Positions 10,545 to 18,983 of a stretch of 64,000 nucleotides of DNA are shown piece by piece. The stretch covers positions 186,001 through 250,000 of the forward strand of contig NZ_AZMV01000004.1 of the NCBI RefSeq assembly GCF_000522505.1, in the 5' to 3' direction. Both the position numbers and the translations under genes were made by a program. The notes under the pieces are model-generated. The model saw nothing but the letters and a program-made list of their open reading frames with translations. It made no database searches and was not told where the DNA came from. Every line of letters begins with the position of its first letter. The stretch's first letter is position 1. The DNA is from Bifidobacterium moukalabense DSM 27321 (GTDB taxonomy: Bacteria > Actinomycetota > Actinomycetes > Actinomycetales > Bifidobacteriaceae).

Positions 10545-10562
10545 AAACGTTTCTGAAACGTT
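10545..10562 (+). promoter_or_regulatory. tandem AACGTT palindromes upstream of glgA (LacI-type operator candidate)
   Basis: AACGTT occurs at 10546-10551 and again at 10557-10562, 11 bp or one helical turn apart. Together they form a perfect 17-bp palindrome, AACGTTTCTGAAACGTT. LacI-family operators have such palindromes with a central CG. The position, about 125 bp before the glgA start, suits carbohydrate-responsive control. The regulator is not in the window. Confidence 0.45.
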
Positions 10563-10685
10563 GCGGCTGATTATGAAAAGATGCACGATTGTTGTGACAC
10601 GAATGCAACAGTCGTGCGTTTTGCATTGTCTTGGCCTAAAGTGGAACACGGAACGACTACCTGACTCGAAGAGGAGAGTACAGAT

Positions 10686-11930
10686 ATGAAGGTTGACATC
10701 CTTTCCCGAGAATACCCACCGAAGGTGTACGGCGGCGCAGGCGTACATGCGGAAGAACTTTCCAAGGTGCTGGCGGAACGCGTCGACGTGACCGTCCGTG
10801 CATTCGACGGTCCACGTGCCGAAGCCGATGTCCCCGCCATTCCCGGCAATGACCCGAAGGGTTCGCTCAAGGTCGTGGGCTACGACGTTCCGAAGGAGTT
10901 GGAAGGTGCGAACGGCGCACTGAAGACCTTCGGCGTCGACCTGCAGATCGCCAACGACGTTGACGCCGACATCATCCACGCACACACCTGGTATGCCTGC
11001 CTGGCCGGTTACCTTGCCAAGATGCTGCACGGCACCCCGCTGGTCATCACCGCGCATTCGCTCGAACCGTTCCGCCCGTGGAAGCGTGAGCAGCTCGGCG
11101 GCGGTTACAATCTGAGCTCCTGGGCGGAGAAAGACGCCTATGAGCACGCCGACCGTGTGATTGCCGTATCGGCGGGCATGCGTGAGGACATCCTCACCGC
11201 CTATCCGAATCTTGATCCCGACAAGGTGGTTGTGGTGCACAACGGCATTACCATGAGCCAGTTCGAGACCCCGGCTGATGACGACCCGGGATGGAAGGTG
11301 TTCGAACGCTACGACATCGATCGCGGCAAGCCGACTCTGCTGTTCGTCGGTCGCATCACCCGGCAGAAGGGCCTGCCGTATCTGCTCAAGGCGCTGCACT
11401 TCGTCGATCCGGGCATTCAGATCGTGCTGTGCGCCGGTGCTCCGGACACTCCGGAGATCATGGAGGAGGTCAAGACCGCCTTCGCCAAGCTCGATGAGGA
11501 GCGCGGCAACATCATCTGGATCGAGGAGATGCTGCCGAAACCGGAACTCAACGCCCTGGAACATGGCTGCGACGCGTTCATCTGCCCGTCCATCTACGAG
11601 CCGCTCGGCATCGTGAATCTTGAGGCCATGGCCTGCGGCCTGCCGGTCGTCGCCTCCGCCACCGGCGGCATTCCGGAAGTCGTGGTCGACGGCGAGACCG
11701 GTTATTTGGTGCCCATCGATCAGCTGCATGACGGTACCGGTACCCCGACCGACCCGGACAAGTTCGTGCATGACATGGCCGATGCCATCAACAGGATCAT
11801 GGCCGATCCGGACAAGGCCAAGCAGATGGGCCAGGCCGGCTACGAACGGGCCCGCGACCACTTCAGCTGGGAATCCATCGCCGACAAGACCGTCAAGGTC
11901 TACGAGGATGTGCTCGCCGAACAGCAGTGA
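10686..11930 (+). CDS. glgA: glycogen synthase (actinobacterial GT4 type)
   Basis: A glycosyltransferase that elongates alpha-1,4-glucan from a nucleotide sugar. The actinobacterial family is GT-B fold, family GT4, about 410 residues, as here (414). The N-terminal glycine loop is KVYGGAGVH at residues 14-22. The E-x7-E catalytic motif is E305/E313 in YEPLGIVNLEAMACG. Homologs in actinobacteria (GlgM) use ADP-glucose and may make maltose-1-phosphate instead of extending glycogen, so the exact acceptor is inferred. Start ATG 10686 follows GAGGAG. It is monocistronic, with a possible LacI-type operator upstream and a hairpin downstream. Confidence 0.9.
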   Translation: MKVDILSREYPPKVYGGAGVHAEELSKVLAERVDVTVRAFDGPRAEADVPAIPGNDPKGSLKVVGYDVPKELEGANGALKTFGVDLQIANDVDADIIHAHTWYACLAGYLAKMLHGTPLVITAHSLEPFRPWKREQLGGGYNLSSWAEKDAYEHADRVIAVSAGMREDILTAYPNLDPDKVVVVHNGITMSQFETPADDDPGWKVFERYDIDRGKPTLLFVGRITRQKGLPYLLKALHFVDPGIQIVLCAGAPDTPEIMEEVKTAFAKLDEERGNIIWIEEMLPKPELNALEHGCDAFICPSIYEPLGIVNLEAMACGLPVVASATGGIPEVVVDGETGYLVPIDQLHDGTGTPTDPDKFVHDMADAINRIMADPDKAKQMGQAGYERARDHFSWESIADKTVKVYEDVLAEQQ

Positions 11931-11972
11931 GCGGATCGCATTCGATTGATCGATAGATAGGCGATCGGAAGC

Positions 11973-12012
11973 AACGCCTCCCGCCAACGCACTATGCTGG
12001 CAGGAGGCGTTT
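11973..12012 (+). terminator. terminator after glgA
   Basis: AACGCCTCC (11973-11981) pairs with GGAGGCGTT (12003-12011), and GCCA/TGGC pairs inside the loop. A short TTT follows. The right arm contains AGGAGG, which could be mistaken for the ribosome-binding site of the next gene. Confidence 0.65.
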
Positions 12013-12051
12013 CATATGACACAATCACATCAGCAGGGAGGGAAGCGAAAC

Positions 12052-12900
12052 ATGACCGGGAACATCGCACTGAGGCTTGCCGACGTGGAATTCCGCCGTC
12101 GCAGGCGTGTGATTCTCACCAAAGTCAATCTCGAAATCAAACAGGGTGAGAAGTGGGTGCTGTTCGGTCCCAACGGCATCGGCAAATCCAGCTTGGTGCA
12201 GATGATGAGCACGCGGGGATTCCCCTCCTGCGGCACCGTCGACATCCTGGGCAACCGTCTGGGCAAAGTCGACGTGTTCTCCTATCGCAACCGCATCGGC
12301 CTGAGCTCGGCCGAGCTGGCTCGTGCATTCCCCCCGCAGGAGGATCCACTCGACGCGATTGTGACCGCGTTGACCGCCACCACCGGACGCTGGCGCGATA
12401 CCTACACGGACGAGGACTATGCCAAGGCCCGCTCGCTTATGCGTGAATTCGGCATCGAATACCTTGAAGGCAAGATGATGTTCAAGCTTTCGGAGGGTGA
12501 ACGCACCCGCGTGCTCATCTGCCGTGCACTGATGTCCGATCCGGACCTGCTGATCCTCGACGAGCCGACCACGGGCCTTGACCTGGGAGGCAGGGAAATC
12601 GCGTTGCGTGCGCTGAGCCGCATCGGCGCGGAGGAATCCGATCGTGCCGTGCTGCTGGTTACGCATAGACTTGAGGAGATTCCGCAGGGCTTCGACCATG
12701 TGGCGATTATGGGCCGCATCACCGGCAATGAGGCGGACGCCTACGCGGATAACGTGGCCGGCAGCGACCCGGCGCCGGGAACCATCGTCTACACCGGCGA
12801 CTTGGAACATGGCTTTACGTCCGAACGGCTCAGCCAGGTGTTCGGTCTCGAGCTGCAGGTCACGCATGCGAACGGACGCTGGAACGCCTACGCGGCATGA
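12052..12900 (+). CDS. ABC transporter ATP-binding protein (ModF/PhnK-like, no permease nearby)
   Basis: A single ABC ATPase domain. Walker A is GPNGIGKSS at residues 39-47, the signature is LSEGE rather than LSGGQ, Walker B is LLILDEPTT, and the switch histidine is in LVTHR. This resembles stand-alone ATPases related to molybdate ModF. No permease or binding protein is adjacent, so substrate and partner are unknown. An in-frame ATG at 12016 would add 12 residues, but the AGGAGG before it belongs to the glgA terminator stem. ATG 12052 has its own GGGAGGGAAG, giving 282 residues. Confidence 0.82.
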   Translation: MTGNIALRLADVEFRRRRRVILTKVNLEIKQGEKWVLFGPNGIGKSSLVQMMSTRGFPSCGTVDILGNRLGKVDVFSYRNRIGLSSAELARAFPPQEDPLDAIVTALTATTGRWRDTYTDEDYAKARSLMREFGIEYLEGKMMFKLSEGERTRVLICRALMSDPDLLILDEPTTGLDLGGREIALRALSRIGAEESDRAVLLVTHRLEEIPQGFDHVAIMGRITGNEADAYADNVAGSDPAPGTIVYTGDLEHGFTSERLSQVFGLELQVTHANGRWNAYAA

Positions 12901-12988
12901 AACGGGCAAGCGCACCGGCCAACGGCACGTCCGCCGTACGGTAGCATGAATATCCGGAACGATCGGCAACACCATGAAGGAGCGATTG

Positions 12989-14044
12989 ATGCGTCGAGGA
13001 CCGCTTGAGGCCGGCGAGAAAGTGCAGTTCACGGACCGTAGGTCCAACAAGATCACCGACCAGCTTGTGCCGGGCGGAGTAACGCAGACATCGCATGGCA
13101 TCATCCTGCATGATGATGTGATCGGACGGACGGAAGGCTCCGTGATCGTGACGGTCAGCGCCAAACGCGAGGCGCAGATCAACCGGGAACATCCCGAGCG
13201 CGACGCCAACAAGCCGTGGAAGGGCACACGTGCCATCGGCGGCTGGGAATTCGCCGTGATGCGTCCTCGGTTGGCCGACTATGTGCTGTCCATGCCACGT
13301 GGCGCGCAGATCATGTATCCGAAGGACATCGCACAGGTGATCCAGCTCGGCGACATCCGCTCCGGCATGAATGTGCTTGAATCCGGTGCCGGCTCGGGTG
13401 CCATGAGCATCAATCTGTTGGATGCGGTGGGGGAGGGCGGCAGCCTGACCACCATCGAGATGCGTTCTGAATTCGCGCGTGTGGCCGAAGCCAACGCCAC
13501 GATCTATTTCGGCAAACGCCCTGCATGGTGGAATCTGAGGACCGGTGATTTCGACTCGGTCGCAGCCGGCCTGCCGGAGCATTCTTTCGACCGTATCATG
13601 CTCGATATGCTCGACCCGTGGAACCGGCTCGAACAGGCATATCGTGTGATGGCCCCCGGCGGTGTGCTGGTGGCGTATGTGACCACCACCACGCAGCTGA
13701 GCCGACTGGCCGAAGCGTTGCGCGAGGCCGGCTGTTGGACCGAACCGGACATCCAGGAGACGATGGAGCGCAACTGGAAGGCGCAGGGGCTGGCGATTCG
13801 CCCTGACCACCAGATGATCGGCCACACCGGCTTCCTGATGATCTCACGCGCCATGGCCCCGGGATTCCAGGCGCTGCGCAAGCGCGACCGCGCCACGAAG
13901 GACACGACCACCGACATCGACTCGCTGAGTGCCGAGGAACGTGCGGAACAGCTCGAAGACCTCGAACTACGCGACATTTCCGATCGCAAGCTGCGCAAGG
14001 TGCTGCGCGACCTCGACGCGCAGGTGAACGTAATCGGCGGGTAA
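12989..14044 (+). CDS. trmI: tRNA (adenine-58-N1)-methyltransferase TrmI
   Basis: It methylates N1 of A58 in the T-loop of tRNAs using S-adenosylmethionine. An N-terminal beta-barrel-like region is followed by a Rossmann methyltransferase domain with motif I VLESGAGSGAMS and DRIMLDMLDPW later. ATG 12989 is preferred over the in-frame ATG at 12974 because AAGGAG (12977-12982) lies between them with ideal spacing. The product is 351 residues with a charged C-terminal extension. In actinobacteria this gene usually neighbours the proteasome-related arc gene, which is not seen here. Confidence 0.9.
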   Translation: MRRGPLEAGEKVQFTDRRSNKITDQLVPGGVTQTSHGIILHDDVIGRTEGSVIVTVSAKREAQINREHPERDANKPWKGTRAIGGWEFAVMRPRLADYVLSMPRGAQIMYPKDIAQVIQLGDIRSGMNVLESGAGSGAMSINLLDAVGEGGSLTTIEMRSEFARVAEANATIYFGKRPAWWNLRTGDFDSVAAGLPEHSFDRIMLDMLDPWNRLEQAYRVMAPGGVLVAYVTTTTQLSRLAEALREAGCWTEPDIQETMERNWKAQGLAIRPDHQMIGHTGFLMISRAMAPGFQALRKRDRATKDTTTDIDSLSAEERAEQLEDLELRDISDRKLRKVLRDLDAQVNVIGG

Positions 14045-14131
14045 TGCGCGGGTCATGCCTCGTGTTCTGCGACAATGAGACATGTAGAGGGTGCCGTTGT
14101 AGGCCTGAACCAAGGATGGGAGCATGCGGCC

Positions 14132-14689
14132 ATGGGAACAAGCCTGAAGAAGGTTGCCAAAAAGGCCAAGGATTACAAATACGTGCTGATGGTGATGCGT
14201 CATGCCAAAACCGAGCCATTCGGCAATGGCGGTGACGCCGGCCGTGAGCTGACCGATAAGGGTCGCAAGCAGGCGAAGGCTGTGGCCAAAGGATTGGCGG
14301 CCTTCAAACTGACTCCCGATCGTATAGCGTGTTCCAGTGCGACCCGTGCACGTCAGACCTGTGACCGTATGCTCAAGGTGTTCGGCGATGACCCGAAAGT
14401 CGATTATCGGCAGAGCCTGTACGAAGGCGGCGTGCAGTCCGTGTTCGATGAGCTTGCGCAGACCAAGGAGAAGCGTCGTACGTTGCTGATTCTCGGGCAT
14501 GAGCCGACCGTATCGATCGCATGTCAATGGATTGCCAGCTCCGAATCCGATCCGACATTGCTCGACCTGTTGAACCTGGGCATGTCTCCGGCGTCGATCG
14601 CCGTGTTCGGCTCGAACGAGCCGTTCAGCCAGTGGCAGCTGCACAGCGGCGAGCTTATCGCCCTGCTCGCCGCCAAGGATTTCGACTAA
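14132..14689 (+). CDS. SixA-like histidine phosphatase
   Basis: A small branch-2 histidine phosphatase. The catalytic motif is MRHAKT with R23/H24, and the second conserved histidine is in LGHEPT. SixA of E. coli dephosphorylates phosphohistidine proteins, and actinobacterial homologs are poorly studied, so the substrate is unknown. ATG 14132, with GGGAG upstream, was chosen (185 residues); an in-frame ATG at 14075 would add 19 residues of no family resemblance. Its stop TAA overlaps by two bases the stop TAG of a minus-strand gene. Confidence 0.85.
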   Translation: MGTSLKKVAKKAKDYKYVLMVMRHAKTEPFGNGGDAGRELTDKGRKQAKAVAKGLAAFKLTPDRIACSSATRARQTCDRMLKVFGDDPKVDYRQSLYEGGVQSVFDELAQTKEKRRTLLILGHEPTVSIACQWIASSESDPTLLDLLNLGMSPASIAVFGSNEPFSQWQLHSGELIALLAAKDFD

Positions 14690-15080
14690 CTTGGTTCTTC
14701 TACCGACTCGGAGGATTCCGAATTCCACTGGGTCTCAAGATAATCGATCTCTTCCCTCATCCCCTTGAGATCCTTTTCCAGAAGATACATGCGACCTTGC
14801 TCGAGCGTCCACTTTGGAATTTGCCATTCCCTTATTCTTCGGAAACATTTGTTGATGAATAGCGGAAGAACAAAAAAGCAATGTACCTTCCGTTATATAT
14901 GCCTTTATGGATTCGGGTAAAGATATATTCGTTCGGCCTATAGACCTTGTCGATCTGTCGGAAGAGATAGTAAGTGCCTGTAAAATCAGGACGCTTTGAT
15001 TCGTTCTCTCCCTTCGTCTGCTTTGAATTTTTCGATATGGCAGCTTGTGTCGCGACCGTTGCCGCTTTCCGATCCGACAT
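14686..15080 (-). pseudogene. uncharacterised gene interrupted by a one-base frame change at a T6 run
   Basis: On the minus strand, ATG at 15080 follows GAAGGG at 7 nt and opens a frame containing TGTYYLFRQIDKVYRPNEY. That frame stops shortly after GCT TTT TTG. In the frame reached by moving back one base at that point, reading continues through VLPLFINKCFRRIREWQ and WTLEQGRMYLLEKDLKGM to TAG at 14686-14688. Together they give about 131 residues: a basic N-terminal region, a short hydrophobic stretch and an acidic, coil-forming tail. The region is markedly A+T-rich relative to its neighbours, which suggests transfer. It may be a pseudogene, a sequencing slip, or -1 frameshifting on T TTT TTG. 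No family was recognised. Confidence 0.5.
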
Positions 15081-15172
15081 GGGCAATCCCTTCTCCGTAT
15101 GCTTTGGATTGTACCGGTGTCCGGTAATCGAAGAAGGAAATCCTCCATGTTCCTATATTGGCGTCAATCGCA

Positions 15173-15544
15173 TCATTCATCGCGCAATACGCGGAATTCG
15201 TGTTCGCCATGCCGCACGGGGATGCACTCGGTGGCCACATGCTCCACTCGGCTCCACCTCGGTCCCACGCTGAGCCGTTCGTACATGGCGAATAACGCCT
15301 GCTGTGATCCCTGAGCCTCCAGCTGCACATTGCCATCGCGCATGTTGCGCACCCATCCCGTGATGTTCAGTCTCTGTGCGGCGATGACGGTGAAATAACG
15401 GAATCCCACACCCTGCACCATGCCCGACACAGTGGCGCGCATGCGGAAAAGTCCGGACTGCGAGGCCATCTGCGCATCGGATTCCTCCGCACGCCGTTCT
15501 TCGATCTCCTGTTTCATGGTCCGCACCGCCGTGACCTTCTCCAC
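15173..15544 (-). CDS. acyP: acylphosphatase
   Basis: It hydrolyses carboxyl-phosphate bonds such as acetyl phosphate. The diagnostic motif GMVQGVGFRYF places the catalytic Arg at R49, and the catalytic Asn is N67 in GWVRNMRDG. Reading could begin at ATG 15592, but a GTG at 15544 follows GAGGAGGG with 6-nt spacing and was preferred (123 residues). A family core is only about 90 residues, so the first 33, rich in Glu/Arg, are an extension of unknown role. In bifidobacteria, which make much acetyl phosphate by the phosphoketolase pathway, such an enzyme has an obvious substrate; that link is inference. Confidence 0.88.
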   Translation of the reverse strand: MEKVTAVRTMKQEIEERRAEESDAQMASQSGLFRMRATVSGMVQGVGFRYFTVIAAQRLNITGWVRNMRDGNVQLEAQGSQQALFAMYERLSVGPRWSRVEHVATECIPVRHGEHEFRVLRDE

Positions 15545-15623
15545 CGTTGCACCCTCCTCAGGAAATGCGATTCTTGTGAGCCACGCTACCATGGTATTCG
15601 TCGCATTCGTTTCGCGGGATCAT

Positions 15624-15682
15624 CCCTGATATAAGGCCGATCTATAACGACATTCAAATTTTCCTAATGCCTTATAGCAGGG
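15624..15682 (+). promoter_or_regulatory. 14-bp inverted repeat upstream of metE
   Basis: CCCTGATATAAGGC (15624-15637) and GCCTTATAGCAGGG (15669-15682) are inverted copies with one mismatch, separated by 31 A+T-rich bases. The pair ends 52 bp before the metE start. Two half sites for a dimeric repressor, or the outer stem of a leader RNA, would both fit. No known methionine riboswitch class was recognised. Confidence 0.5.
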
Positions 15683-15734
15683 CTTTCTGTGATAGTTTGG
15701 GCGGGTTGCATTGTTCATGTCGGATGGAGGATTC

Positions 15735-18041
15735 ATGTCCGCTCTCACTTCCGTCTCCGGTTTTCCACGCATCGGTCAGAACCGCGAGCTGAAAAAGATC
15801 ATTGAAGCGTATTGGAAGGGCAACGCCACCCTTGACGAAGTGCGCGCCACGGCGAAGGAGCTGCGCACCAAGCACTGGAAGCTGCAGCAGAATGCGGGCG
15901 TCGACCTGATCCCCAGCAATGACTTCAGCTACTACGATCAGATGCTTGACACCGCCATCCTGCTGAATGTCATCCCGCAACGCTATCAGCGTCTCGCCTT
16001 CGATAATCCGGAGGAGACCCTGTTCGCGATGGGCCGTGGCTATCAGGGCGACAAGGGCGATGTGACCGCTCTGCCGATGAAGAAGTGGTTCACCACCAAC
16101 TACCACTATCTTGTGCCGGAAGTCGATGCGGCCACCGATATCAAGCTCAACAGCACCAAGCCGTTCGATGAGTTCGCTGAGGCCAAGGCACTCGGCATCA
16201 CCACCAAGCCGGTGCTCATCGGCCCGTACACGTTCCTCAAGCTCGCCCGCAACCCGCAGGCCGAAGAGCTCGAATACGACAAGGGTCTCGTGAACAAGGT
16301 CGCTGCGGTCTATGCCGAAATCATCTCCAAGTTCGCCGGACTCGGCGCGGAATGGGTCCAGATCGACGAACCGTATCTTGTGCTCGACAAGGATCCGGGC
16401 GACGTGGAACTGTTCAAGTCCCTGTACGCCAAAATCCTGCCCGCCCGCGAAGGCGGGATCAAGGTCCTGCTCAACACCTACTTCGGGCATATCGCAGACA
16501 TTTACGAGACCGTGAATCTGCTTGGCTTCGACGGCGTCGGACTGGATCTCAACGAAGGCAAGGACGAGAATCTCGCCGCCGTCGAAAAGCACGGCGTCGC
16601 CGAGAGCACCACCATCTTCGCAGGTGTGGTCAATGGACGCAACATCTGGCGTAACGACTATGCCGTCAGCCTCGGTCTGGTCGATGCGCTGAAGAAGGTC
16701 ACCGACAATGTGGCGGTCTCCACCGCCAGCTCACTGCTGCATGTGCCGTTCAGCACCGAAGGCGAGGATGGCCTTGCCGCCGACGTGCGCAAGCACTTCG
16801 CCTTCGCCGTCGAAAAGCTCGATGAACTGCATGAAATCGCTGTGCTCGCGGACGCCAGCGAGGATGAGAAGAAGGCATCCGCCGAACTCAAAGCCAACCA
16901 GGCACTCTTCGACGGCACCCGTGTCGCCGCCGATCAGGCCGTCGCCGACCGGCTCGCAGCGCTGACCGCCGACGATTTCGTTCGTCAGCCGGCCCGTGCC
17001 GAACGCCAGAGGGAACAGCGCGAAGCCCTCGGCCTGCCCCTGCTGCCGACCACCACCATCGGCTCCTTCCCGCAGACCAAGGAGGTGCGTGCCGAACGCG
17101 CCAAGCTGCGCAAGGGCGAAATCACCAAGGGTGAGTACGACGAGTTCATGAAGTCGCAGATCGACGCCTGCATCAGGCATCAGGAACAGATCGGCCTCGA
17201 TGTGCTTGTGCATGGCGAGTTCGAGCGCAACGACATGGTCGAATACTTCGGTCAGAACCTCAACGGCTTCCTGTTCACCAAGAACGCCTGGGTGCAGTCC
17301 TACGGCACCCGTTGCGTGAAGCCTCCGATCGTGTGGGGCGATGTATCCCGCGCCAATCCGATCACCGTGGAATGGAGCGCCTACGCGCAGTCCCGCACCG
17401 ACCATGTGATGAAGGGCATGCTCACCGGCCCGGTGACCATCCTCAACTGGTCCTGGCCGCGTGAGGACATCACCCACGAACAGCAGACCCAACAGCTGGC
17501 TCTCGCCATCCGCGACGAAGTGCTCGATCTCGAGGCCGCCGGCATCAAGGTCATCCAGATCGACGAGGCCGCCTTGCGAGAAAAGCTGCCACTGCGCAAG
17601 ACCGACTGGCATAAGCAGTACCTCGACTGGGCCATTCCGGCCTTCCGCCTGGTGCACTCCGCCGTCAAGCCGACCACGCAGATCCACACCCACATGTGCT
17701 ACTCGGAGTTCAACGACATCATCAAGGATATCGATGCCATGGATGCCGACGTGATCTCCTTCGAAGCATCCCGCGGCGACCTTGTGGTGCTCGACGCCAT
17801 CCACGACGCCAACTTCGAGACCGAGGCCGGCCCTGGCGTCTATGACATCCACTCGCCGCGCATCCCGTCCGAGCAGGAGATCGAGGAGCGCATCTACGAG
17901 ATTCTGAAGAAGATGGACGTCGAAAAGGTGTGGATCAACCCGGATTGCGGTCTGAAGACCCGTGGCAACGCCGAAACCTGGCCAAGCCTCGAACATCTTG
18001 TGGCCGCGGCCAAGGCCGTACGCACCAAGCTCGCCAGGTAA
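15735..18041 (+). CDS. metE: cobalamin-independent methionine synthase
   Basis: It transfers the methyl group of 5-methyltetrahydropteroyltri-glutamate to homocysteine. It is a double TIM barrel of 768 residues, the usual length. The N-terminal signature [14 protein letters not shown] is followed in the C-terminal barrel by the zinc-binding histidine and cysteines (HTHMCYSEF and NPDCGLKTR) and by [16 protein letters not shown] 15735 sits 4 nt after GATGGAGG. It is followed 17 bp later by metF, which makes its methyl donor, so the two form an operon. The inverted repeat upstream is a candidate control site. Confidence 0.96.
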   Translation: MSALTSVSGFPRIGQNRELKKIIEAYWKGNATLDEVRATAKELRTKHWKLQQNAGVDLIPSNDFSYYDQMLDTAILLNVIPQRYQRLAFDNPEETLFAMGRGYQGDKGDVTALPMKKWFTTNYHYLVPEVDAATDIKLNSTKPFDEFAEAKALGITTKPVLIGPYTFLKLARNPQAEELEYDKGLVNKVAAVYAEIISKFAGLGAEWVQIDEPYLVLDKDPGDVELFKSLYAKILPAREGGIKVLLNTYFGHIADIYETVNLLGFDGVGLDLNEGKDENLAAVEKHGVAESTTIFAGVVNGRNIWRNDYAVSLGLVDALKKVTDNVAVSTASSLLHVPFSTEGEDGLAADVRKHFAFAVEKLDELHEIAVLADASEDEKKASAELKANQALFDGTRVAADQAVADRLAALTADDFVRQPARAERQREQREALGLPLLPTTTIGSFPQTKEVRAERAKLRKGEITKGEYDEFMKSQIDACIRHQEQIGLDVLVHGEFERNDMVEYFGQNLNGFLFTKNAWVQSYGTRCVKPPIVWGDVSRANPITVEWSAYAQSRTDHVMKGMLTGPVTILNWSWPREDITHEQQTQQLALAIRDEVLDLEAAGIKVIQIDEAALREKLPLRKTDWHKQYLDWAIPAFRLVHSAVKPTTQIHTHMCYSEFNDIIKDIDAMDADVISFEASRGDLVVLDAIHDANFETEAGPGVYDIHSPRIPSEQEIEERIYEILKKMDVEKVWINPDCGLKTRGNAETWPSLEHLVAAAKAVRTKLAR

Positions 18042-18058
18042 GGTGCAGGAAGCATCCC

Positions 18059-18898
18059 ATGCATTCACCACTGTTTTCGCTTGAGGTGTTCCCTCCGAAG
18101 CGAACCTCCCCTGTAGGTACCATCTACGATACATTGGATGGCCTGCAGGGGTTGGACCCCGATTTCATTTCCGTGACCTACGGCACCGGCAGATCATCCG
18201 ACCGTACGCTCACCGCGCGCATTGCGAATACCGTAGGCGAATACGGCATACCCTGCGTGGCCCACCTGACCGCACAGTACCTCAATAAGGACGACGTCGA
18301 TCAGGCGCTCAACATGTTTGACGAAGCGAAGGTCTCCGGCGTGCTTGCCCTGCGCGGCGACCGCGTGGAGGGCGCGGAGCCGGCCGGCGTCTTCGAGCAT
18401 GCCAGCGACCTTGCGGCCTATATTCGTGAGGAGCGCCCGAATCTCAAGATCTACGGAGCCTGCTACCCGGAGAAGCATCCACAGTCGGCCACACTGGAAG
18501 ACGACATCGACAATCTCAGGAAGAAGGTCGATGCCGGCGTCACGCACCTTATTTCGCAGCTGTTCTACGACAATGAGGATTTCCTGCGCTTTCTTGACAA
18601 GGCGCGTGCGGCCGGAATCGAGGTGCCTATCGAGGCCGGCATCATGCCGGTGATGAACGCCGGATCCGTACGTCGTATGGCCCGAATCTGCCAGTCCTGC
18701 GTGCCGGAAAAGCTGGAGGTCATGCTAAACAGGTGGGGCGGTGACAACACCGTACTCAAGGAGGCCGGCATCGCCTACGCCTCCGAGCAGATCAGCGATC
18801 TGGTGGCACGAGGCGTCGACGGCGTGCACTTGTATACGATGAACCACCCTTGCGTCAGCAGGCGCATCTGGTCCAACGTCAAACCATTTTTCGTCTGA
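18059..18898 (+). CDS. metF: 5,10-methylenetetrahydrofolate reductase
   Basis: A flavin-dependent TIM-barrel enzyme producing 5-methyltetrahydrofolate for MetE. The N-terminal SLEVFPPKR contains the conserved catalytic Glu region. VTYGTGRS, HLTAQY, LRGD and SQLFYD follow in family order. ATG 18059 gives 279 residues, slightly short but normal for MetF. GCAGGAAGC before it is a modest ribosome-binding site, consistent with coupling to metE 17 bp upstream. A hairpin ends the operon. Confidence 0.94.
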   Translation: MHSPLFSLEVFPPKRTSPVGTIYDTLDGLQGLDPDFISVTYGTGRSSDRTLTARIANTVGEYGIPCVAHLTAQYLNKDDVDQALNMFDEAKVSGVLALRGDRVEGAEPAGVFEHASDLAAYIREERPNLKIYGACYPEKHPQSATLEDDIDNLRKKVDAGVTHLISQLFYDNEDFLRFLDKARAAGIEVPIEAGIMPVMNAGSVRRMARICQSCVPEKLEVMLNRWGGDNTVLKEAGIAYASEQISDLVARGVDGVHLYTMNHPCVSRRIWSNVKPFFV

Positions 18899-18922
18899 CT
18901 TCAGACGATGCAACAAACACCG

Positions 18923-18953
18923 GGGGCGGGCGCGAGCATATCGTGACCGCCCC
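18923..18953 (+). terminator. hairpin after metEF
   Basis: GGGGCGG (18923-18929) pairs with CCGCCCC (18947-18953) across a 17-nt loop, 25 bp after the metF stop. There is no clear U-tract. Confidence 0.45.
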
Positions 18954-18970
18954 TACGTCATCGTCGACGC

Positions 18971-18976
18971 TATATT
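18971..18976 (+). promoter_or_regulatory. -10 element implying a leaderless glnE transcript
   Basis: TATATT ends 7 nt before the glnE ATG at 18984, and there is no ribosome-binding site between them (the intervening bases are AAATACC). Transcription starting at or next to the A of ATG would give a leaderless mRNA, a common mode in actinobacteria. The -35 is not clear. Confidence 0.45.
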
Positions 18977-18983
18977 AAATACC

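Noticed and set aside
12016..12051. ATG 12016 as start of the ABC ATPase
   Set aside because: Its apparent ribosome-binding site is the right arm of the glgA terminator; the next ATG has an independent site and the added residues are not family-like.
14735..15148. 137-codon minus-strand frame in the A+T-rich region
   Set aside because: It is the third frame of the interrupted gene at 14686-15080. Its Arg/Ser-rich translation is not protein-like, whereas the other two frames are.
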